Numbered from the stretch's first letter, positions 34,731 to 47,810 are shown. The stretch: 64,000 nt of DNA from Serripes groenlandicus (GCA_031761405.1 JASEVX010000010.1:34343322-34407321), one strand, 5' to 3'. The notes: generated by a model from the letters alone, not told the origin. Made by a program: numbers and translations.

Positions 34731-37700
34731 CTAGTCTTGAACCGGGATTTTCTGGTAGCGGAAATCTGTTACTCAAGATTCTGACATGAAAAAACGTTTC
34801 AGCCGAGACCCTCAGTAACATGTATACCGCCGTGCTAAATTTTAGCCGTATTCTACCACCTGTATACAACACATCGATGTTTTTGCTATGTTGCTTCCAA
34901 CTTCTTATCAATGGCTTTCAGTTCATTCAAGCTGTAGGACTTTATTTCTACATTACTTGGGATGTCTGCAGCATCCGGTCCGAGGCAGCACAAGTGGTTT
35001 TCTGCCATTTTTAGTAAACGTCAGTACAAAGTTTCATAAAATGTCTTACCATTCGATAGCTAATTCTGTCACATGTAAATGCTGTAAGATTCTTGTGCTC
35101 TGACTTCCTTTTACGAGAGTAATTAAATAAAAATATCAATTTCCCGAACGCTGATTTTAAACTTGTTATGTCGATGTGAAACCCACTATTATTGTCTACA
35201 TACACATCTTGTTAAATGCTATCGCATCGTCATCTGCATTATGTTATGAGTCTTCTATGTCACTACATAGGTGTCTGTAAATTGTCGACAGTTTATAGTC
35301 GGGTAATGATACATTTTCGTTTGTAATTGGGAGAGTTTAGATAACACAAGTAAGAAGGTAAGGACGCATCCAAGCTAATAAAATGAATACACATGTTTTC
35401 ATTAAAATCATCAATTCCAATCATTTAAGTAGGCTAGCCCCTAATAAATAATAGTAGGTTGTATTTATTTGCTTCTCTTTAAAGATTCAAAGTAGCTAAG
35501 GTATTGCAATTTATATAGTAAATACATTAAAAATACAACAAAGGAATACTTAGATATTTGTTATGTGTTAACTGACTTGTTAACTTAGATGTTTAACTGA
35601 TGCTCTTTTTAAAAAGTATAATTATCACACATTTTATTTGTCACTTTTTTGTTTTGTCACGTATTTCAGATAACTGTTTAAAAGATACCATTCTCCCAAT
35701 CCCGACAAACTGCCCGTTTGATTAATAGTTTGCTTCATATATAGTAATTGATTGGGGTTGTGTTTCTTGTAAAATGATAAATTTTGCATACAACGATGTA
35801 ATAGCACCAAAGCGGATATATCGGGTTGTTATCAAACTATGCAGGGAGACCAAACCGATATACATCTTAACTTGAAACTTTTTAACATATATTGAAGAAG
35901 CACAACTGCATGACAATAATAAAGTAAATACCTCTTACAAACAAACTTAAATATTATAACGGATAAATTGTCAGAAGACTTTGCATCAGACAATTAAACA
36001 ATATAACGCCGACGGTTGCATTTTCACGAGATAGCGAGAATGATATTGTCAACAACATCAATATATCTTATCGTGACAATTGTGCATACTTAACGCAACC
36101 ATTTAAAACTTTCATGAAGTAATGAGTAATGACGGGTTGATACTTATTATTGCGAAGATAATTACATTAGAGGTAATTACGCAGCAGAATAGATGTTTTA
36201 GTATATACGAAGGCTGATCCAGAAGCAATCGGAATTTTGTTATAATTTCGACACTAATCAAACTTGTAGAAAATAATCCTTATTTTTTTAGACCATCAAC
36301 ATTTCCCTTAAATACATGACAAATATTTTAGAAAATCGGTTGACAAACATAATTTCTGGGAGATTATAAAAATTGTAAGTACATTGGGGCGAGCCACGGT
36401 GGTAACGTCACGTCGCCGTATGAAGAGAAACGATTAGGTTTGAAAACGTGAATTAATATTTTAACTACAGTTATATCAACTCTCAATTGTTTCATCAACT
36501 TCCTCAGAAGCCATTGCTTAACGACATTCCATACATTGTGTGCGTAACATGTGGTGTGTCATAAATGACAATTATTATGGGGAAAACGACACTCACACTG
36601 TTCCTTTCAACATCAGAACTGGTTCGATTGCAAGTAACATTAGTTTTCCACTGCTCTCTGCCCTCCAACTATGAACAAATGTGTATGTATGCATCGCTAT
36701 TAACTGCTTGACCCCTGAATAACTCCATTGAATAAACATTTAAAATTTGGATGTGTGTCTACCATGTCATACAGTTTGACTATTTAGCATTTTTCAATTG
36801 TTCATTTGATGTCATTGTGTACGTCACGTCACGTTCTTGCACGTCGCTAAACAACTTTACTATTTTGATGGTTACTATGGAACAAAACCAATTAATCCCT
36901 TGTTATTAGAACAACATAATAACAATTTATTGTCTTGCAAATTGTCGGTATCTTTTGTTTGTGTATGTGTGAAATATACACAGCTTAAACTGGTACTAAA
37001 ATTACGTTGTGGCCCGCCTATGCATCAACTCGTTTCTATGACAACGACTTATAACTAAACTTATGACAATATTAGAAATATCAATTCGCCATAAGCTAGA
37101 GCAAAACCAAATATACATATGGTATGAGTTTCCCAAATATGTATTAACTAATACAATAATTACTAAGAAAGTCCTATTACTTTTGGATCACCCTCGTTTA
37201 TATATTGTAGATTTCCAAGTAAGATTATCCTGTATCCTGTATTTTATTATGTCTATTTATATACTGTATAATATGAAATAAAATAACTTTTAGGGAATAA
37301 ATAAATTTAAATATAGATATTGTCTAGGGAATAGATTTCATGATTTCATCAAATTGATGATTAATGTTAAATAAAGGTTGTCGATTTTAAACCGCGTTTC
37401 AGCTCAAATATCGCAATGTGCGTTCCAACGCGCGACATCGGTAAAACGGCATTATGATTTACTCAAAATCGGCTCAGAAGATGTTCTTGATATTCTGATA
37501 ACGTTTAGTAGAGAAGGTGATCGTTATGATATGTACTTCTTAAAATAATCTCTCGGGTATGTTTTTAGTAAATTAAAAATCATGTATTTACTTTGAAAAT
37601 ATTCAAGTAAAAATTTCATTTAAAATCGGGTATTGTTATCTGAATCGTCATGGCAGATACATGTAATTTACATCGTGACACAGGTAACTCCATTCTCTAT

Positions 37701-37770
37701 AATTTGTTGCTATTAGTGTTAGAATACCAATTCAAACAAGACAGTAGTAGCTATTTTTTTAAGCACACTG
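34731..37770. other. Long AT-rich stretch, no gene seen
   Basis: Small frames (34820-35103, 35011-35205 minus, 35722-35916 minus, 36837-37058, 37063-37281) show no domain, and several overlap one another. A possible transposon end ('GAAGGCTGATCCAGAAGC', about 36209) is unpaired in the window. Confidence 0.4.
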
Positions 37771-37779
37771 TACATGTAA

Positions 37780-39513
37780 ACACATAACATATTTTATGAA
37801 TGTTTCAGGGTGATATGGTTGCGTCCCTTTAAACCTTTATTTATTTATATATATGGGTTTTACGCCGCATTCAACATTATTTCAGTTATATCACGGCGAC
37901 AGTTCACTTATTCATGATCCCTGGGTAACCCTTTAAACCTGCACGATAACTATAAATAGTTCAATTTACATATACTAGGGACCGGCAACCAATTAAATCG
38001 TAGTATGCAGTCACGTGTTTCTGTCGCCATCTTGATACTTTTCTATCAGAAAATGAAACACGCTTTGTTTCTAGGATTGAACATCTTTCATTCATTGTTT
38101 TTAATCTTCTCTTCCGTTTTACTTTATCTGCTGTACAAAAATATTACTGTTTTTCATCACATGACAATGCTTGTATCCGATGTAATATACCCATTACGTA
38201 TTGTATTTCTTTATACAACGTGTGTAATATAACATGATCTAATACTAGCAAAATGACGTCACGTTTTGACGTCATACGTTAGTCACTTTGGCGCCAAAAC
38301 CCGTTAAATTTCATCTAGAAATATTGTAAACGTTAAGTACATTTTTATCGAAATACGCCTCATAAGTCACTTTATGTGATAGATATAATATCTCATGAGT
38401 GTTTTTTATTATTACTTTTAATAAACTAAGCTGAATATGACCTCGGCATATTTATTTGTGGCAATGTTATACAGTTTACTTTCGAAATTAAAATAGCTTT
38501 GGAAAACCCGATTTACTGTTTGTATTTCGTCATGTGATAAAAAAAATCTGACATTCGTTGTCATTTCATAAACAGTTTTATTAAATGACAACTCATGTCA
38601 GATCCTATATATATTTTTGACTTAACTCACTGACTTTCCTAGGGCAGTTGGCTCTGGGCGTCGCTTCGCTTGTGGCGGTTATGTCTCCCAAATATGTCAT
38701 GTATAAATCTTCACATTTAATTTGGTTATATGTGTTACCATGTTTGTTACTTTATGACATTAATTTTGATTTGGTTATATATGTAACCATGTTTATTACT
38801 TTATGGCATTAATAAATGCCCATTTTCATTCAACCTGTTCTTCAGTGTTTTATTCATGACATATAAGTCCCACTGCCCTTGGTCTGAATGCTTATCGTTA
38901 ACTTACTCGAACTCATTCTAGTATTTGCTCATCTTCCCTGGACCAGGCATAAATGGTATTTTATGTAAACACATAAAATATTTTATGAATACACGATAAC
39001 TATAAATAGTTCAATTTACATATACTACGGACCGGCAACCAATTAAATCGTAGTATGCAGTCACGTGCTTCTTTCGCCATCTTGATAATTTTATATAAGA
39101 AAAAGAAACACGCTTTGTTTCTAGGATTGAACCTCCACATCCCCTCCTCCATCTTTGAATGTATATATGTTGTATATTTCTTTCCATTCATGTTATATTT
39201 GTTATTACCATTTATTTATACCTGACATATATTTGGCGGTTATATCTCCCAGATATGTCATGTATAAATCTTCACATTTAATTTGGTTATATGTTTAACC
39301 ATGTGTATTACTTTATGACATTAATTTTGATTTGGTTATATATGTAGCCATGTTTATTACATTATGGCATTGATAAATGCCCATTTTCATTCAACCTGTT
39401 TTTCAGTATTTTATTCATTACATACAAGTCCCACTGCCCTTGGTCTGAACGCTTATCGTTACCTTACTTGAAATTATTATAGTATTTGCTCATCGTCCCT
39501 GGACCAGGCATAA
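37780..39513 (+). repeat. Tandem duplication, second unit shortened
   Basis: Block C (37941-38088, 'CACGATAACTATAAATAG' onward) recurs at 38991-39138. Block D (38673-38955, 'GGCGGTTATGTCTCCCA' to 'CCCTGGACCAGGCATAAA') recurs at 39234-39513. 'GTAAACACATAA' (37778) recurs near 38966. Order is C-D-C'-D', with ~580 bp between C and D but only ~95 bp between C' and D'. A SINE-like 3' domain (37858-37915) precedes C only. D contains an internal ~57-bp near-repeat ('TTTGGTTATATNTGT'). Confidence 0.75.
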
Positions 39514-39764
39514 AAACATATATATACGTTTTAACATCGTAAACGAAATATGGCCGGAATATTGAATTATAGAGTGTTTTTACTTTGATCTACGAATGGT
39601 TCAGACACGGACATTACTCGTTGTTTCTGTAAAGCGCATAACTGTATAATGACTTGCGTCTAGACCGAGACCTAAAATATGTTGAATGATTTGCTAGAGT
39701 AGAACTTTTTCCTCACCTACAGAATTGTTGTATGGAGTTATAATTATTTAAGCAATAGGAGATT

Positions 39765-39850
39765 TGCTCATTATTAGCAGTTTCTCCTTTTGTCAAAATT
39801 CGTTCAATGCTATCTATTACAAATGTGTCTGGAGACCGAAAAGGGTAAAG
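39765..39850. mobile_element. MITE fragment
   Basis: 'GCTCATTATTAGCAGTTTC' with 'CTCCTTTTGTCAAAATTCG' and a terminal 'CGAAAAGGGTAAAG' match the 3' half of the family. Confidence 0.45.
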
Positions 39851-40026
39851 ACATTTCCTTGTAGATCCAAAACTTCAGATATTGAATGACTTGAGGAAAG
39901 TGACCTGATCCTGAGTCTGAATCTTTATTTCACCAGGGACCTTAAATAACATTAGTTTAGGTCTCTGATTACATCAGCTTGTAAGTTCATTAAACAATTT
40001 ATGATTTTTATGAAATACAATTACGT

Positions 40027-40219
40027 TTAACTTTTTCCTACATACAACAAATCTGCAGAAGAGTTTGAAAACATCTCAGCGGAAACATAGAAAATCTCTA
40101 TAAATAAAGGTATAATTACTGAAAACAATTGAAAACATTGTGGCAAACGGATAAATTGCTTGTTTTGACAATGTTTTCACAAATCGACTGCTACAGATGC
40201 GTCAAAGTGAGTGGGAAAG
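40027..40219. mobile_element. MITE copy (near full length)
   Basis: Starts 'TTAACTTTTTCCTACATAC', has 'GAAAACATTGTGGCAAACG', 'TTTTGACAATGTTTTCAC', 'CGACTGCTACAGATGCGTC', and ends 'GTGGGAAAG'. A further partial copy follows at 40220-40290, and another diverged copy at about 40420-40600. Confidence 0.6.
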
Positions 40220-40935
40220 TGCAATTTCTCCTTTTTATAATGTTTTCAAACGTGTCTGCTGTAGATATTTTTGTATGTGTGAAAACGTAATGTGAGTGTT
40301 AATATTGTATTTTTGAATTAAAAGATATAAGACATTTTCTGTAATTATGAGTTCAGCACCTTTAAGTTGCTTGAGTTGGAATGGTTTTTTTTAATATATT
40401 TTATATATGAAGTGTTACCCATTCTCACATACAACATGCAGCAGACAACTTTGAAAACATTGATTCAAAATTATAGAAACACTATATAAATGATACATCT
40501 AGCACAATTATTGAAAAGTTTCTAAACAATTAAGCTAAAGGAAAACGTACTTATCATGAGCAAATCTCCCTTTGCTGAAATGATTTAGATGCGGTTGTTT
40601 TCCTTTTGGATTTTTTACCCATCAATACCCATTACGCAATAGATATTAGGTTTTGTATTTGTTGACATCCGGTTTGACCTTTTCAGTTTTATTTGAACTC
40701 ATTTTGAAGATAGAAAAAAAAGTGTAATTACACGCAAATTATCTTATATCATATTCTTTGATTCCATTCCTTTATCAAGTAAGTGTTATCTTATTTAATT
40801 AATTGCTCTAGAATTAGATTTTGTTTTGAAATTTACTTTTCATCCAATTGAAACTCAGGACTATCGTGGCTGCAACAAAAAATCCACTCTGGACACAATT
40901 TTTGGATATATCTTTCCCATTTTCTAGTCTTTGAT

Positions 40936-40991
40936 ATGACCCGGCCGGGAATCGAATCCTCGACCTCTTTCACCGCGGCGGACGCTCTACT
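40936..40991 (-). mobile_element. tRNA-like SINE head, second type
   Basis: On the minus strand, 'GTAGAGCGTCCGCC' and 'GAGGATTCGATTCCCGGC' resemble A and B boxes of a tRNA-derived head distinct from that at 2471. A related head lies at 46323-46372. No body recognised. Confidence 0.45.
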
Positions 40992-41000
40992 TCTACTTCC

Positions 41001-41136
41001 CATTGAATAAAGTTAAAAACATTGTTATAATAGGATATGTTTCTCATTATAAGCAATTACTGCTTTTGCCACAATGTTTTTAAAATAAGTCTACTGCAGA
41101 GGCATCAGAAAACGTCTATATGTGGAAAAGGGTTAA
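41001..41136. mobile_element. MITE copy (3' two-thirds)
   Basis: 'CATTATAAGCAATTACTGC', 'TTTTGCCACAATGTTTTTA', 'CTACTGCAGAGGCATCAG', 'AACGTCTATATGTGG' and terminal 'AAAAGGGTTAA' closely match the family consensus end. Confidence 0.6.
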
Positions 41137-42289
41137 CAGGCGAAAGATGTATCATGATTTAAGAATACTTTTCTATAACGCTTTAAAGCCGTTGAGGAGT
41201 GTGCACAATGCGGATCATGTATCGGTCACATCATGAATATATAGCTTATTGCCCCTGTACTGTAAAATGATCGTTCTTTGATTGCCGTAACCGACCTTGC
41301 GAGTAACCGTGCGCCAATGAACGAGGTGCAACGACGAGTTTACGAGTCCACAGTGCCTTCATATTCATGACCTTTCCTACCCTCACTCCTTTTTATCCAG
41401 CTGCCATATATTTCATTTCATGTTATTCTTTCTTTTATATTGAACTGGGATTATCTTTCTAATTTATCAAGAGTCTGCCATTTTGTTTTATTATTTTCAA
41501 AAGACATATATATTTATAAATATAAATGTTAGAATTGTTTACGTATTTTTCCAACACTTGGGCGGTTTTGTGTTTGGCGTGCCCAACTGTATCCGGCTTT
41601 GGATAAGGTTATGCAATTTACCCCGGAAACGTTGCCTAAACGGAATTAATTTATAAAATAAATCGAATTCGTATTTAGAGACAAAATATAAATGTGTGTA
41701 ATTATTAAAGGGGATTGCCGTATCTTTGTTGTGAGAAATTGTGGCAAGACCCGTTTGCCTATAACATGTATATTTGTAAATTTAAATTTGATTCTGTATG
41801 TATATTTTGTGAGCCAAAACATATGTTTAAAGTAAAGTCTATGACCTTTTTATTGCATACATTTAGTTTATAAATGTGTTTATATATTGTTTTGCGCAAT
41901 TGACAGCCGTTTAAGGAATTGAACGGTTGGCTATATATGGAACGATGACTGGAACAACAATACTGAAAAACATTTAGGTGTCCACGTATTGTTTTAAGTT
42001 CTGTCTTCCCGCAGTGTGAAATATCGCCCCAATACAATATCATTTCCACCACCGTATCGATCAGGTTTGGTCATGTTAGCAGGGTCAATTAGTTTACCTT
42101 TCGTGAACTGCGAACAAGCCACCCAACCCTTGCCTGTCATATATATTAAATAATTTGTACGTATACTGTAATAACTGGGGTCAATAGTGACAAAACAAAA
42201 ATAGTTGTTTTTAGTGTTAATGAGTGATGGACATATAATAACGCAAAGATAGATATTGTAAATTATTTTAACTTTTTAATTATACTGGA
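41137..42289. other. AT-rich DNA, no gene seen
   Basis: The 97-codon minus frame (41759-42052) has no domain. No repeats recognised. Confidence 0.4.
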
Positions 42290-42775
42290 TTATTCATTTT
42301 GAACCAGGAAACATTAGCAGCTAAAGATTTAAAAGCGCTTAAGGTTTTACACAGTAAAGTTCTTTGTTTTGACTTCGATACGTCGACCTTATTCCAATTA
42401 TATGATGCATTTGTAGGTTCAATCCTAGGTTTTACTATGGACATTTGGGGATTCTCCAAGTCGAATGAAATAGAGAGGATACATCTCAAATATTGTAGAT
42501 AGATTTTGATTGTTAAAAGACTCGAAGTTCTGTTAACCATCAGAAGTTTCACAAGATTTTTAAACAAAGATTGCTTGATGATTTTAAACAAAATTTAGAT
42601 AGTTATATAAATAGTAGCCGGATATTGTGCATTTACAAAAATATTAATAATGGTCCGATTATGGAATATTATTTACACATTTTACCTTGCAAATGGAAAA
42701 TCTACATTTTTAAAATTAGACTGTCTTCACATTCTTTACGAATTGAAACGGGTAGACATTGAGCTTAAAACAAAC
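42290..42775 (+). mobile_element. LINE ORF2 tail fragment
   Basis: Plus-strand frame 42299-42502 reads 'KDLKALKVLHSKVLCFD', 'LFQLYDAFVGSILGF', 'DIWGFSKSNEIERIHLKY'. This is the post-RT region ('LYDA.V.....Y..DIWG....IE.IH.KYCR') of the same broad LINE group as 5347-6053. A stop follows, and further remnants continue to about 42762. No RT motifs and no 3' tail seen, so this is an internal scrap. Confidence 0.65.
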
Positions 42776-43042
42776 AAAACTTAACCTTTTTTGTATAAAA
42801 GTATCAGATATGAAGAAATCGGTTTATTTCAACTTTAACTTTCAAGGACTGAATGTACACATAACAAACAAAACTGTTTTAAGAAGGGCGATATACTCAC
42901 CCATTGAAAAAAAATGAATATCGAGAACCAGTTTTATAATACTCTTTTTTGAGACTCAATCCGGTGTGTAATAAATTTCGAAATTAAACGAAAATGTTAT
43001 ACGGAATCAATATACAACTCTAAAATATGTGTTATTATTTCA

Positions 43043-43737
43043 GAGAGAGGGGTAGAGAGAGAGAAAGAGAGATAGAGAATGCTTGGTAGATAGACAAAGA
43101 GAGATAGAGGGGGTTGAGATAGAGAGGGAGAGACATACAAACAGACAGACAGAGGGAGACAGAGACGGAGAGATGGGCAAAGAAAGAGATAAAGAGAGGG
43201 GGATATCGAGAGATCCAGAGAGAGACAGATAGCGAGAGGGAGAGAGAAACAGAGAGAACTAGAGAGAGAGAGAGAGTCAGAGAGAGATGGAGAGTTATAG
43301 AGACGACGAATTGGAGAGAGAAAGACACGGAGAAAAAGAGACAGAAAGAGATAGAAAGAGAGAGGGCGATAGTGATATTAACGGAGAAAGGGAGAGATAG
43401 AGAGCGATATAGAGAGCGATATATATATATAGAGAGAGAGACGGAGAGAATGTTGGGTATATTTAGAAAGATTGTAAAGGAAGATTGGGAAAGAGAGCGA
43501 GCGAACGAGACAGACAGACATAGCAAAAGAAGAGAACAATAGTGAGCCAAATCGAGAGAAAGAGACAGTGAGACCTACACAGAGAATGGAAGAATAAGAG
43601 AATTGGAGTGATAGAGAAAGATAGAGAGAATGAGACGGATAGAGAGAGACACACAAACAAAGGCATAGACAGAGAGTGAAAGATAGACAATGCAGAGAGA
43701 CACACACACACACAGACAGAGAAAGAGGCACAGACAG
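43043..43737 (+). repeat. ~700-bp polypurine (GA-rich) tract
   Basis: Almost continuous GAGA/AGAC/AGAT repeats on the plus strand, with interruptions. The four overlapping minus-strand frames rich in Leu and Ser ('SLSLSLS') follow from the CTCTCT complement and are not genes. Mirror-like purine tracts of this type can form triplex (H-DNA) structures. Confidence 0.9.
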
Positions 43738-43784
43738 ACTTTTGTATTGCAAAATTGATTTAGCCTCAAAATATTGTATGACAA

Positions 43785-44610
43785 AAAAGGGTCCCTGAGT
43801 TTATGTATGTATCATGCGCGATTTAATTAACACCCTTCTGAAATAAGTATTCTGAAAATGCGGTATTAGAGAAATGGGTTCTTGATATTTACATTTATGC
43901 TCCACGCGATATTTCATCAACACCCTACTGAAATAAGTTCAAAACGGGTTCTTGATTTGCATGTATGTATTATGCAATGATTCCTTACTAACGATCTAAA
44001 ATGAGACTTTTTAAAATTTCAACATAGGTTTCTTTTAATTTGAAATTGAAAATAGAAGTTTAATTGACTTTTGGATATTTTTATTACAAAACGGGTTGAA
44101 TCTGAAATGGTTCTTGATGTTCATGTATGTTTCACGTGCGATTTCATTACCAGCTTTCAGAAATGAGTATTGTTTAACATGTGTGTATTGATTCCTTATA
44201 AATTATAGCTGAAATAAACATATTTTTACATAACAATATTTTTATTACAAAACGGGTTGAGTCCCGAAAAGTGTTATTAAAAAACGGGTTATTGATATTC
44301 ATGTATTAATCTGTACTAGATTTTCAATTATTGTACTTAGGTTTATTGTAATTTTTAAGTTACAAATTTCAGTTTAATCGACTTTTGAATTTGTTATTAC
44401 AAAACGGGTTGAGTCCGAAAATGCGGTATTACAAAACGGATTCTTGATTTTCATGTAGGTTTAACACTTGATTTCTTTACCATCCTTCAGAAATATGTAT
44501 TATTTATCATTTGTGAATTGATTCGTTGTAATTTAAACCTGAAAGAAACAGAGTGTTACATTTCCAATATTTTTAAAACAAACCGGGTTCTTGATATGCA
44601 TGTTGTGTCT
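43785..44610 (+). repeat. Degenerate ~155-bp minisatellite
   Basis: 'ACAAAACGGGTTGA', 'AAAATGCGGTATTA' and 'GGTTCTTGAT' plus 'TTCATGTATG' recur. 'AAAACGGGTTGA' lies near 44092, 44250 and 44401, ~150-158 bp apart, with looser copies from 43860. Units are diverged and partly deleted. No coding potential. Confidence 0.65.
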
Positions 44611-45282
44611 TGAGACTGGCAGACCAATATGGCTTAAGATGAGATCGCAAAGTTGAGTGCGGGAGATGTTCGTTGGAAGTTTGGTTGATAACTGATATAA
44701 TACACTGATATAAACTGTCTAAACCTATGTTGATTACTAAAGGGCAATGAATCTACACTGTTTTAAGTCGACAATAAAGATTTAAATGATAATTAGTCAG
44801 CTGTTTTATATATATATACCCTTTTCCACTTTATTAGAGCGTTTGTACATGATCTTTAAGGCTCAAACATGGATATTCTTAATACCGTCTGTCGATGAGA
44901 CGAATCATCCAATATAACACAATACTTTATAGTCGTAACCAATTCATCAGCGATAAGTATATGATCAATTAAGAATGAATAACTTTTTTCATATGACATA
45001 TAGCTAGTATCAGCATTATTTCATAGGGGAGTTCTTCATTTTAAACAAATTGAGAAAATCGGTCATTTCGCAATGTGCAGCACCTCTCCCGTCAATTAGT
45101 TTGATAAATTGGTAGCTATTTAAGTGTCCATTAAAATCTCCCATTAGTATGACTCTTCCGGTTCCAAATTGCGAGTACATGATAGCTAGATAGATATATT
45201 TTCTTGACTTAAACTATACATAGTTTTTCATCATACAACATAAGTATTAAATTGCAGGCACTTGACACATAACATATTCGCG
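44611..45282. other. AT-rich DNA, no gene seen
   Basis: Nothing supportable beyond a short TATATA run near 44805. Confidence 0.4.
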
Positions 45283-45294
45283 CACTCGCTCGCT

Positions 45295-45326
<32 letters not shown>

Positions 45327-45327
45327 T
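45283..45327. repeat. CG/CA microsatellite
   Basis: A 'CGCTCGCTCGCGCG' stretch leads into (CA)n. A second (CA)n lies at 49529-49560. Confidence 0.9.
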
Positions 45328-45655
45328 ACGTGTATGGACCATCAATTGAGAACACTTGTTTTTTCACAACCAAATGAGGACCTTTTTCACCGCATATATT
45401 TCGGCATTGTTAATGCACTATAACCTTGTATATTTTTTCTTCATAAAATAAATCACTTTAGAATAAAAAATATTTCAATATCTACGGAATTGACAAAACA
45501 CAGTGAACTGAGGACATAGTTCCCAATGGTGCGAACATTCCACTGAGGATGTCGATCCAACTGAAGACACCAAACACACACCGGCTATTGAGAACGCGCA
45601 CAATGTATACCTGCAATTGGGGACACGTGTTATTTTATCAAATACATCTTGTAAT

Positions 45656-45878
45656 ACCCCTTTCATAAAGAAAAAATATGCCGCAGAGAACTTTACATAC
45701 ATCTTGGAAAAAGATATAGAAAATCTCTAAAAATATAAGTATAAAAATTGAACAGAATAGTAAACATTGTGACAAACGGAGAATTGCTCGTTATAAGAAA
45801 TGTCTTCTTTTGCCAATATGTTTCTCTCAAGTCGTCTGGTACAAATGCGTGAACATGCATATACAAGTCGGAAAGAGT
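45656..45878. mobile_element. MITE copy
   Basis: 'ACCCCTTTCATAAAG', 'ATATGCCGCAGAGAAC', 'ATAGAAAATCTCTAAAAA', 'AACATTGTGACAAACGGAG', 'AAGTCGTCTGGTACAAATG' and 'GTCGGAAAGAGT' follow the family order end to end. The minus frames 45475-45702 and 45693-45968 overlap this repeat and are not supported. Confidence 0.55.
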
Positions 45879-46124
45879 CCACGCTATGTTAAGAACACGT
45901 TTTGCCAACTTTGCTATCACTATCTTTGGACTACTTTCAAAATTGTTGAAAACGGTGTTTAAGCCCAATTAATCAATTAATTATTTTTCCCCGTTATTCT
46001 CTGATCATTTGATAAAATATCACCATCGTCCTAAAATATATGACGCTAAACTAATCGCGATTTGACTTGATCCGCGGTACATATTGCTTGTCGAATAGCT
46101 TCTGTAGATTTATGATTTCATGAT

Positions 46125-46297
46125 TTAACCCTTCCCACATACAAACGTTTTTTGACGCCTCTGCAGCAGACAAAGTTTGATAATGGTTGCAAAAGAAAAA
46201 AATGCTCATAAAAACTTTCATTTAAAGAGAGTTTCCATAGTTTTGAATAAAAGTTTTCGAAATCGTCTGCTGCTGATTTGTCATATGTGGAAATAAT
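46125..46297. mobile_element. MITE copy
   Basis: 'TTAACCCTTCCCACATAC', 'TGACGCCTCTGCAGCAGAC', 'GAAATCGTCTGCTGCTG' and 'GTCATATGTGGAAATAATT'. One end keeps TTAA; the other is decayed. Confidence 0.6.
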
Positions 46298-46322
46298 TGA
46301 AATCTAGTCGATTGGTTTTCAG

Positions 46323-46372
46323 TATGACCCGGCGGGGATCGATCCTGCACCGATGCGGAGAGGCAGAGAGAG
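46323..46372 (-). mobile_element. tRNA-like SINE head, second type
   Basis: 'TATGACCCGGCGGGGATCG' and 'ATCCTGCACC' parallel the minus-strand head at 40936-40991. The body is not recognisable. Confidence 0.35.
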
Positions 46373-46549
46373 GTCTCGGGCATATGGTGCACATTAATAT
46401 GACATAGCGTGGCAGTGCATATTTAGCCATTATGTACACTGATGTTCGTACAGCACGGCCCGTTATGGTCGCTATGTGGGTTTCACTATCATAAAACATT
46501 TCAAATTTCATAATTATATACGATATCTAATTTCACCTCACTTTCAAAG

Positions 46550-46760
46550 TTCTTTTGGTCTGTTTCTCACTTACATTTATTCTGCAGCAGACGACTTCAA
46601 AATCGTCTTGGCAAAAACATTAAAAAATATTTTAAATAATAGCATAATCATTAAATAGGAAATAAGATTTGAAAATATTGTAGCAAATGGTGAAAGTGCT
46701 CATTATGAGCAATTTTACCTTTCAAATGTCGTCTGATGCGGTTACGTGTACACCAAATTG
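46550..46760. mobile_element. MITE copy
   Basis: 'CTGCAGCAGACGACTTC', 'GAAAATATTGTAGCAAATGG', 'GCTCATTATGAGCAATTTT' and 'AAATGTCGTCTGATGCGG'. The central hairpin GCTCATTATGAGC is intact. Confidence 0.55.
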
Positions 46761-47570
46761 TGTCTTCAGGTGGGAAATGGTTATTCGGAGTATCATTGCA
46801 TAATCATAAATAACTCTTTTCATTCGTGTATAAAGGTTCACAAAGGGAATCATAATATATACAATTTTCTTATCTCATCTTATCATGTCTCTTTTTCTAA
46901 TTGTGTTCAAGTAGAGAATGCTAACTGCAGTTATGCAGTTATGCAAGATGTTATCAAACGGTTTTAAACTCGACATATCAGTAAATCCATCCATCTTTTT
47001 TCTTGGGGACTTAATTTTCTATTGACCATTCATTTCTTAGATATGTGTATACATATTTAACTAGTGTTTTAGGGTAAAGAGTTTCTTTTCAGTGAAATGA
47101 GTTTGCAAAATAATCTAGATATTGGGTGATTTAAATGATAACAGATGGTTTTAAATTATTCTTTAGTGATGAATTCACCATGCTATGAATAAATCAAATT
47201 TTCTAAAGATGCATACATTTTGTCATTTTGATTTATAAAATGTTTATAAATTCAAAAGGTTTTAGATGATTTAACTCTTTCAGCGCAAATGGCAATAAGG
47301 AAGTTTTGTCTCACATGAAAACAACATTGAGTTATCAAAATATTCCAAATCTCTTAAAACATGAACAATTGAGTCGCCCGATCTTGAACATGGACTAGTC
47401 CATCAGTTCTTTGGAAAGACCCCGCTGAATAAGTTAAAACGTACATTTATGGATAAATCTGTATTTATCCTGTCGTTTTATCATGTTAAAGGTTGAGTAG
47501 GAAAGTTTCAGTTGAATTGTGTAACCAAGGGAAAATGCATTTCTAAGTTTTACATTACTGTGCGATCAGT
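46761..47570. other. AT-rich DNA, no gene seen
   Basis: The frame 46746-46967 has no domain. 'TTAACTCTTTCAGCGC' at 47274 may be a repeat end (compare 25600-25622). Confidence 0.4.
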
Positions 47571-47581
47571 GAAAATGATCT

Positions 47582-47810
47582 ATGGCTAACGCTTTTGCCA
47601 AGCATATCAAACAGGTATACAAACCAAATCATAATATTATTGAAGGACATTCTGAAAAGCATATACATGTACTAGAAAGCCTTGATTTAGATCAACGTCA
47701 ATCTACATCCCAAAACTCACAACCTAGTAATGGACAGCACTTTTGAAACAATAAAAATCACAAAGCAAATAAAAACCCTTAAGAAGGAAAAATCGGTAAT
47801 GAAAAAAGTC
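47582..47810 (+). pseudogene. LINE ORF2 linker fragment (between endonuclease and RT)
   Basis: Frame from 47582 reads 'MANAFAKHIKQVYKPN', then polar sequence to a stop at 47741-47743. A shifted frame continues 'TIKITKQIKTLKKEKS'. 'ANAFA.H...V(Y/F).PN' followed by 'I..IK.LK..K' is the usual linker of Jockey-type LINE ORF2 just before RT block 0. Too short to place in a clade; no RT motifs follow before the sequence degenerates. Confidence 0.45.

Noticed and set aside
36209..36440. Mariner-type transposon end ('GGCTGATCCAGAAGC')
   Set aside because: No matching inverted end or transposase remnant found in the window, so it cannot be supported.
43035..43784. Four overlapping minus-strand frames rich in Leu/Ser, up to 171 codons
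   Set aside because: They follow from the CTCTCT complement of a polypurine tract and have no domain beyond low complexity.
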